Positions 6,934 to 9,241 of a stretch of 9,241 bases of DNA are shown here, piece by piece. Position numbers and translations under genes: made by a program. Source of the stretch: GCA-002727735 sp036159515 (lineage in GTDB: Bacteria; Bacteroidota; Bacteroidia; Flavobacteriales_D; Parvicellaceae); the NCBI GenBank assembly GCA_036159515.1, contig JAYYEV010000100.1, positions 1 to 9,241 on the forward strand, written 5' to 3'. Under the pieces are notes generated by a model. The model made no database searches and was not told the origin of the DNA. It was given only the letters and a program-made list of their open reading frames with translations. The number at the start of each line of letters is the position of its first letter. The first letter of the stretch is position 1.

Positions 6934-8342
6934 CTCACTCCAATAGTTTGCTTACAAGATGCTAAGATATCTTTAGCATTATCTAGAGTTTTTCCTTCAG
7001 CATAACACCTTAATACAGGTTCGGTACCAGACGGTCGAATCATTAACCATTCGTCATCGCTAAGGATGAATTTATAGCCATCAGTAGTATCTATTCTTTG
7101 TACATTATATTTTCCAAATGATTGAAATGCATTGTTTTGACACCTTTCTACTATGGATCTTTTCAATTCTTCATTGATGTGTAGGTCGTCTCTCCAGTAT
7201 TTAAACTCACCTACTAATTCATAAACTTCATTAATTAAAGAGGTCAACGATTTACCTGATTTTGCCATGTATTCAAATATGACCAAGCCCATCCATATCC
7301 CGTCTCTTTCAGGAATGTGACCTTTAATGGCAATGCCACCTGATTCTTCGCCTCCGATTAGAACATCTTCATTAATCATTTGTTGAGCTATATGTTTAAA
7401 TCCAACTTGAACAGTATCATGTTCTAATTTCCACATTTCAGCCAGTTTTACCACTCTTGGGGTTGTAGATGCAGCCATTACAACTTTCCCATTCATGGAC
7501 TTGTATTTATGTAAATACAGTAACAATAATAAAAGTATGTGATGAGAATCAACAAATTCTCCTTTTTCATCAAATAAACCAATCCTGTCTGCATCCCCAT
7601 CCGTAGCTAATCCAGCAGCAATATTTCCATCATTTTTTATTAACTGAGAGAACGGATTTAGATTTTTAGCAATTGGCTCAGGTGCTTGCCCATTAAAAGA
7701 TGGATTATAATCACAGTGTAAAAATGACATTTCAGGAAATAATTTTCTCATCACGAATTGTCCTGCCCCGTACATAGCATCATATGCGAAACGAAGACCT
7801 GAACTTTTAATGGCATCAAGGTCAAAAGACGACTTTATTCTATCTATATACATAGATTCTAAATCTACATGTTCTAATAATCCGCTTTCTTTCATTTCTG
7901 AAAGATGTACCTCTTTTAAATTCACATTACTTTTTGATGGGATTAACATTTCTACTTCGGCAATTTTATCCGAAGTTAAAGGGCCACCGTAATGACCTTT
8001 AAGCTTAAAACCATTATATGAAGGTGGGTTATGACTTGCTGTAAGCACAATGCCGATCGATGCCTTTAATTCTTTGGTCGCCAATGAAATCATTGGAGTA
8101 GTAACGACACTATTTGCTTGATATACTTTTATTCCCTGTGACGCTAACACTTTTGTGGCAGTTTCCATAAATAAGCTTCCTGCAAATCGGCAGTCATGCC
8201 CAATAACTATACTTAAATTATCTTCAAAATTCTTTTTAACCCAAAGTCCAGTAGCTAATGTGATTCTAGCTACATTATCAACTGTAAATTCATCTGCGAT
8301 TATGGCTCTCCAACCATCTGTACCAAATTTGATATCTGACAT
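6930..8342 (-). CDS. Alpha-D-phosphohexomutase (phosphoglucomutase/phosphomannomutase family)
   Basis: The enzyme moves phosphate between C1 and C6 of a hexose (glucose or mannose, possibly glucosamine), feeding nucleotide-sugar synthesis for envelope polysaccharide; it is cytoplasmic. The 470-residue product has the four family signatures: FGTDGWR (6-12) with the phosphoserine loop VLTASHNPPSYNG (99-111; Ser103 is the phosphorylated residue), the magnesium loop ATDGDADRIG (246-255), the sugar-specificity loop GGEESGGIA (330-338), and the phosphate-binding RPSGTEP (436-442). The GEESGG form suits phosphogluco/phosphomannomutases, but the exact substrate cannot be read from sequence; a GlmM role is less likely but not excluded. 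It is a single-gene unit, divergent from trkA and convergent with the muiA-like gene. A weak -7-like box lies 15 bases upstream of the ATG, and a probable terminator lies inside the neighbouring gene. Confidence 0.93.
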   Translation of the reverse strand: MSDIKFGTDGWRAIIADEFTVDNVARITLATGLWVKKNFEDNLSIVIGHDCRFAGSLFMETATKVLASQGIKVYQANSVVTTPMISLATKELKASIGIVLTASHNPPSYNGFKLKGHYGGPLTSDKIAEVEMLIPSKSNVNLKEVHLSEMKESGLLEHVDLESMYIDRIKSSFDLDAIKSSGLRFAYDAMYGAGQFVMRKLFPEMSFLHCDYNPSFNGQAPEPIAKNLNPFSQLIKNDGNIAAGLATDGDADRIGLFDEKGEFVDSHHILLLLLLYLHKYKSMNGKVVMAASTTPRVVKLAEMWKLEHDTVQVGFKHIAQQMINEDVLIGGEESGGIAIKGHIPERDGIWMGLVIFEYMAKSGKSLTSLINEVYELVGEFKYWRDDLHINEELKRSIVERCQNNAFQSFGKYNVQRIDTTDGYKFILSDDEWLMIRPSGTEPVLRCYAEGKTLDNAKDILASCKQTIGVS

Positions 8343-8357
8343 GTTATGATTTTTCCG

Positions 8358-8365
8358 TAAATGTA
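8358..8365 (-). promoter_or_regulatory. Candidate -7 promoter box (TACATTTA) for the phosphohexomutase gene
   Basis: Reading the minus strand, TACATTTA differs from the Bacteroidota consensus TAnnTTTG only at the last base. It lies 15 bases upstream of the mutase ATG, nearly the same distance as the box in front of trkA on the other side of this intergenic region. No -33 TTG is recognisable, so the assignment is weak. Confidence 0.3.
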
Positions 8366-8505
8366 TAATTTTTACATAAAATCGAATATTATTGTAGCGT
8401 GCTTAATATGAAAGAAATTGTATTTCCTATTTAAAAACCGAATCTGCCCCTTTTTTTCTATCATTATAAATTATTCTTTTTTAACTAATTATCTGGGATA
8501 GCTCT

Positions 8506-8513
8506 TATATTTG
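8506..8513 (+). promoter_or_regulatory. Bacteroidota-type -7 promoter box (TATATTTG) for trkA
   Basis: TATATTTG is a full match to TAnnTTTG and ends 14 bases before the trkA ATG at 8528, implying a leader of fewer than ten bases. The -33 region is AT-rich with no clear TTG. The rest of the 185-bp divergent spacer (8343-8527) shows a C4T7 run near 8447-8457 but no hairpin, RNA gene or credible small gene. Confidence 0.5.
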
Positions 8514-8527
8514 TTTAAAATTACATC

Positions 8528-9241
8528 ATGAAGATTGTTATTGCAGGTGCTGGAGATGTGGGTACACATTTAGCAAAACTTTTAGCTTCTGAAGACCACG
8601 ATATTTATCTTATAGATCGTAGTGAGGAAAGTTTAACTGCAGTTTCTAGCCAAATCGATGTATTTACAATAACTGGTGATGCTAAATCAGTAGAGATCAT
8701 GGAGCACAAGCTTATTGAATCATGTGATTTACTCATTGCTGTTACTTCTAGTGAAGAAACCAATATGTTGATATGCATATTAGGTAAAAAACTAGGGGCT
8801 AAAAGAACCATAGCAAGAATAAATGATGTTAACATAGTTAAAGATGGAAAAGAACATTTTTACCACGATTTAGGGATAGATACACTTATTTCTCCAACTC
8901 ATTTAGCCACACTAGAAATTCAACGGTTAATTAATCAAGCTTCATTTACAGATGATTTGGAGTTTGAAGGGGGTAAACTAACTGTTTTTGGAATTTCATT
9001 GGCTAGCGATTCTCCGCTAATAAACAAATCTGTTAGAGAAAGTGCATCGCTTAATCCTAACCTAACATTTAAACCACTAGCCCTTCATCGAAATGATTAC
9101 ACGTTATTAGTAAATAACGAAACGGTATTCCAAGAAAATGATATTGTATATTTTATATCCTTAAAGGAGTCTATTGATATAATCAATAAGATATGCGGTA
9201 AAGAAAATTTTAAGATTAAAGACATTATGATATTAGGAGGT
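8528..9241 (+). CDS. trkA: Trk system potassium uptake regulator TrkA (partial, 3' end outside window)
   Basis: The frame starts at the ATG at 8528 and stays open to the window edge, giving the first 238 residues of a protein that is usually about 450. The N-terminus MKIVIAGAGDVGTHLAKLL is an RCK/Rossmann domain with the GxGxxG dinucleotide loop at 7-12, and Asp30 at the end of the second strand (IYLID) fits NAD(H) binding. TITGDA (47-52) and DLLIAVTSSEETNMLIC (67-83) continue the RCK_N fold. Residues 145-225 match a TrkA_C (RCK_C) module, with GISLASDSPLINKSV and ENDIVYFIS. The final DIMILGG (232-238) is the first strand of a second RCK domain, showing the tandem N-C-N-C arrangement of TrkA. 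TrkA is a cytoplasmic ring that gates the TrkH/TrkG potassium channel. A trkH partner would be expected just outside the window. Confidence 0.93.
   Translation, partial: MKIVIAGAGDVGTHLAKLLASEDHDIYLIDRSEESLTAVSSQIDVFTITGDAKSVEIMEHKLIESCDLLIAVTSSEETNMLICILGKKLGAKRTIARINDVNIVKDGKEHFYHDLGIDTLISPTHLATLEIQRLINQASFTDDLEFEGGKLTVFGISLASDSPLINKSVRESASLNPNLTFKPLALHRNDYTLLVNNETVFQENDIVYFISLKESIDIINKICGKENFKIKDIMILGG

Noticed and set aside
6959..6993. A second hairpin just past the muiA-like stop (ATGCTAA at 6959-6965 with TTAGCAT at 6973-6979) followed by TTTTT at 6989-6993, a possible plus-strand terminator inside the mutase gene.
   Set aside because: The T run begins nine bases after the stem and is only five long, so the arrangement does not fit an intrinsic terminator well; the match may be chance within coding DNA.
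7810..7992. Open frame of 60 codons on the plus strand.
   Set aside because: It lies wholly inside and opposite the well-supported mutase gene and its translation has no recognisable features.
8155..8349. Open frame of 64 codons on the plus strand.
   Set aside because: It is antisense to the 5' part of the mutase gene, which has clear family motifs; no independent evidence for a gene.
8408..8434. Eight-codon frame (MKEIVFPI) upstream of trkA, considered as a leader peptide.
   Set aside because: It has no run of regulatory codons, no attenuator-like hairpins follow, and it lies upstream of the likely trkA promoter box.
8441..8460. C4T7 run upstream of trkA, considered as a terminator tail.
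   Set aside because: No inverted repeat precedes it on either strand, and the adjacent genes diverge from this region so no terminator is expected.
8605..8835. Open frame of 76 codons on the minus strand.
   Set aside because: It is the shadow of the RCK domain coding region of trkA, which is strongly supported on the plus strand.

Overview
The window is AT-rich and densely packed with genes. It most likely comes from the chromosome of a Gram-negative member of the Bacteroidota. The evidence for this is: an outer-membrane barrel of the DUF3078 type, which is characteristic of that phylum; a MuiA-type DUF4140/DUF4139 protein; lpxB, which requires a lipid A outer membrane; promoter boxes of the TAnnTTTG type; and no recognisable Shine-Dalgarno sequences in front of the genes. 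I cannot place it below phylum level, although the gene content would suit a free-living flavobacterial or cytophagal lineage.

Layout from left to right. Positions 1-430 (minus) hold the N-terminal part of a secreted protein with four 17-residue tandem repeats; its 3' end lies outside the window. A divergent DUF3078 outer-membrane protein follows at 540-1706 (plus). Convergent to it is a compact minus-strand cluster, read from 5214 down to 1779: surE (nucleotidase), a 112-residue membrane protein, lpxB (lipid A disaccharide synthase) and a SpoIID/LytB-domain protein. surE overlaps the membrane-protein gene by 11 bp, and that gene overlaps lpxB by 1 bp, which suggests one translationally coupled transcript. 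Divergent from surE is a MuiA-like secreted protein (5281-6933, plus). It meets an alpha-D-phosphohexomutase gene (6930-8342, minus) tail to tail, with the two stop codons sharing four bases. Finally, divergent from the mutase, a TrkA-type potassium-uptake regulator begins at 8528 and runs off the right edge.

Functionally this is mostly cell-envelope housekeeping: lipid A synthesis, peptidoglycan processing, an outer-membrane barrel, sugar-phosphate interconversion for envelope polysaccharide, and potassium homeostasis. I see no mobile element, RNA gene, CRISPR array, phage gene or defence system. The points most worth a second look are the recently expanded 51-bp tandem repeat, a probable intrinsic terminator for the mutase gene buried inside the coding end of the muiA-like gene, the uncharacterised membrane protein wedged between surE and lpxB, a probable non-ATG start for the SpoIID gene, and a calcium-loop-like insertion in the barrel protein. 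I found no convincing evidence of a wholly new system.
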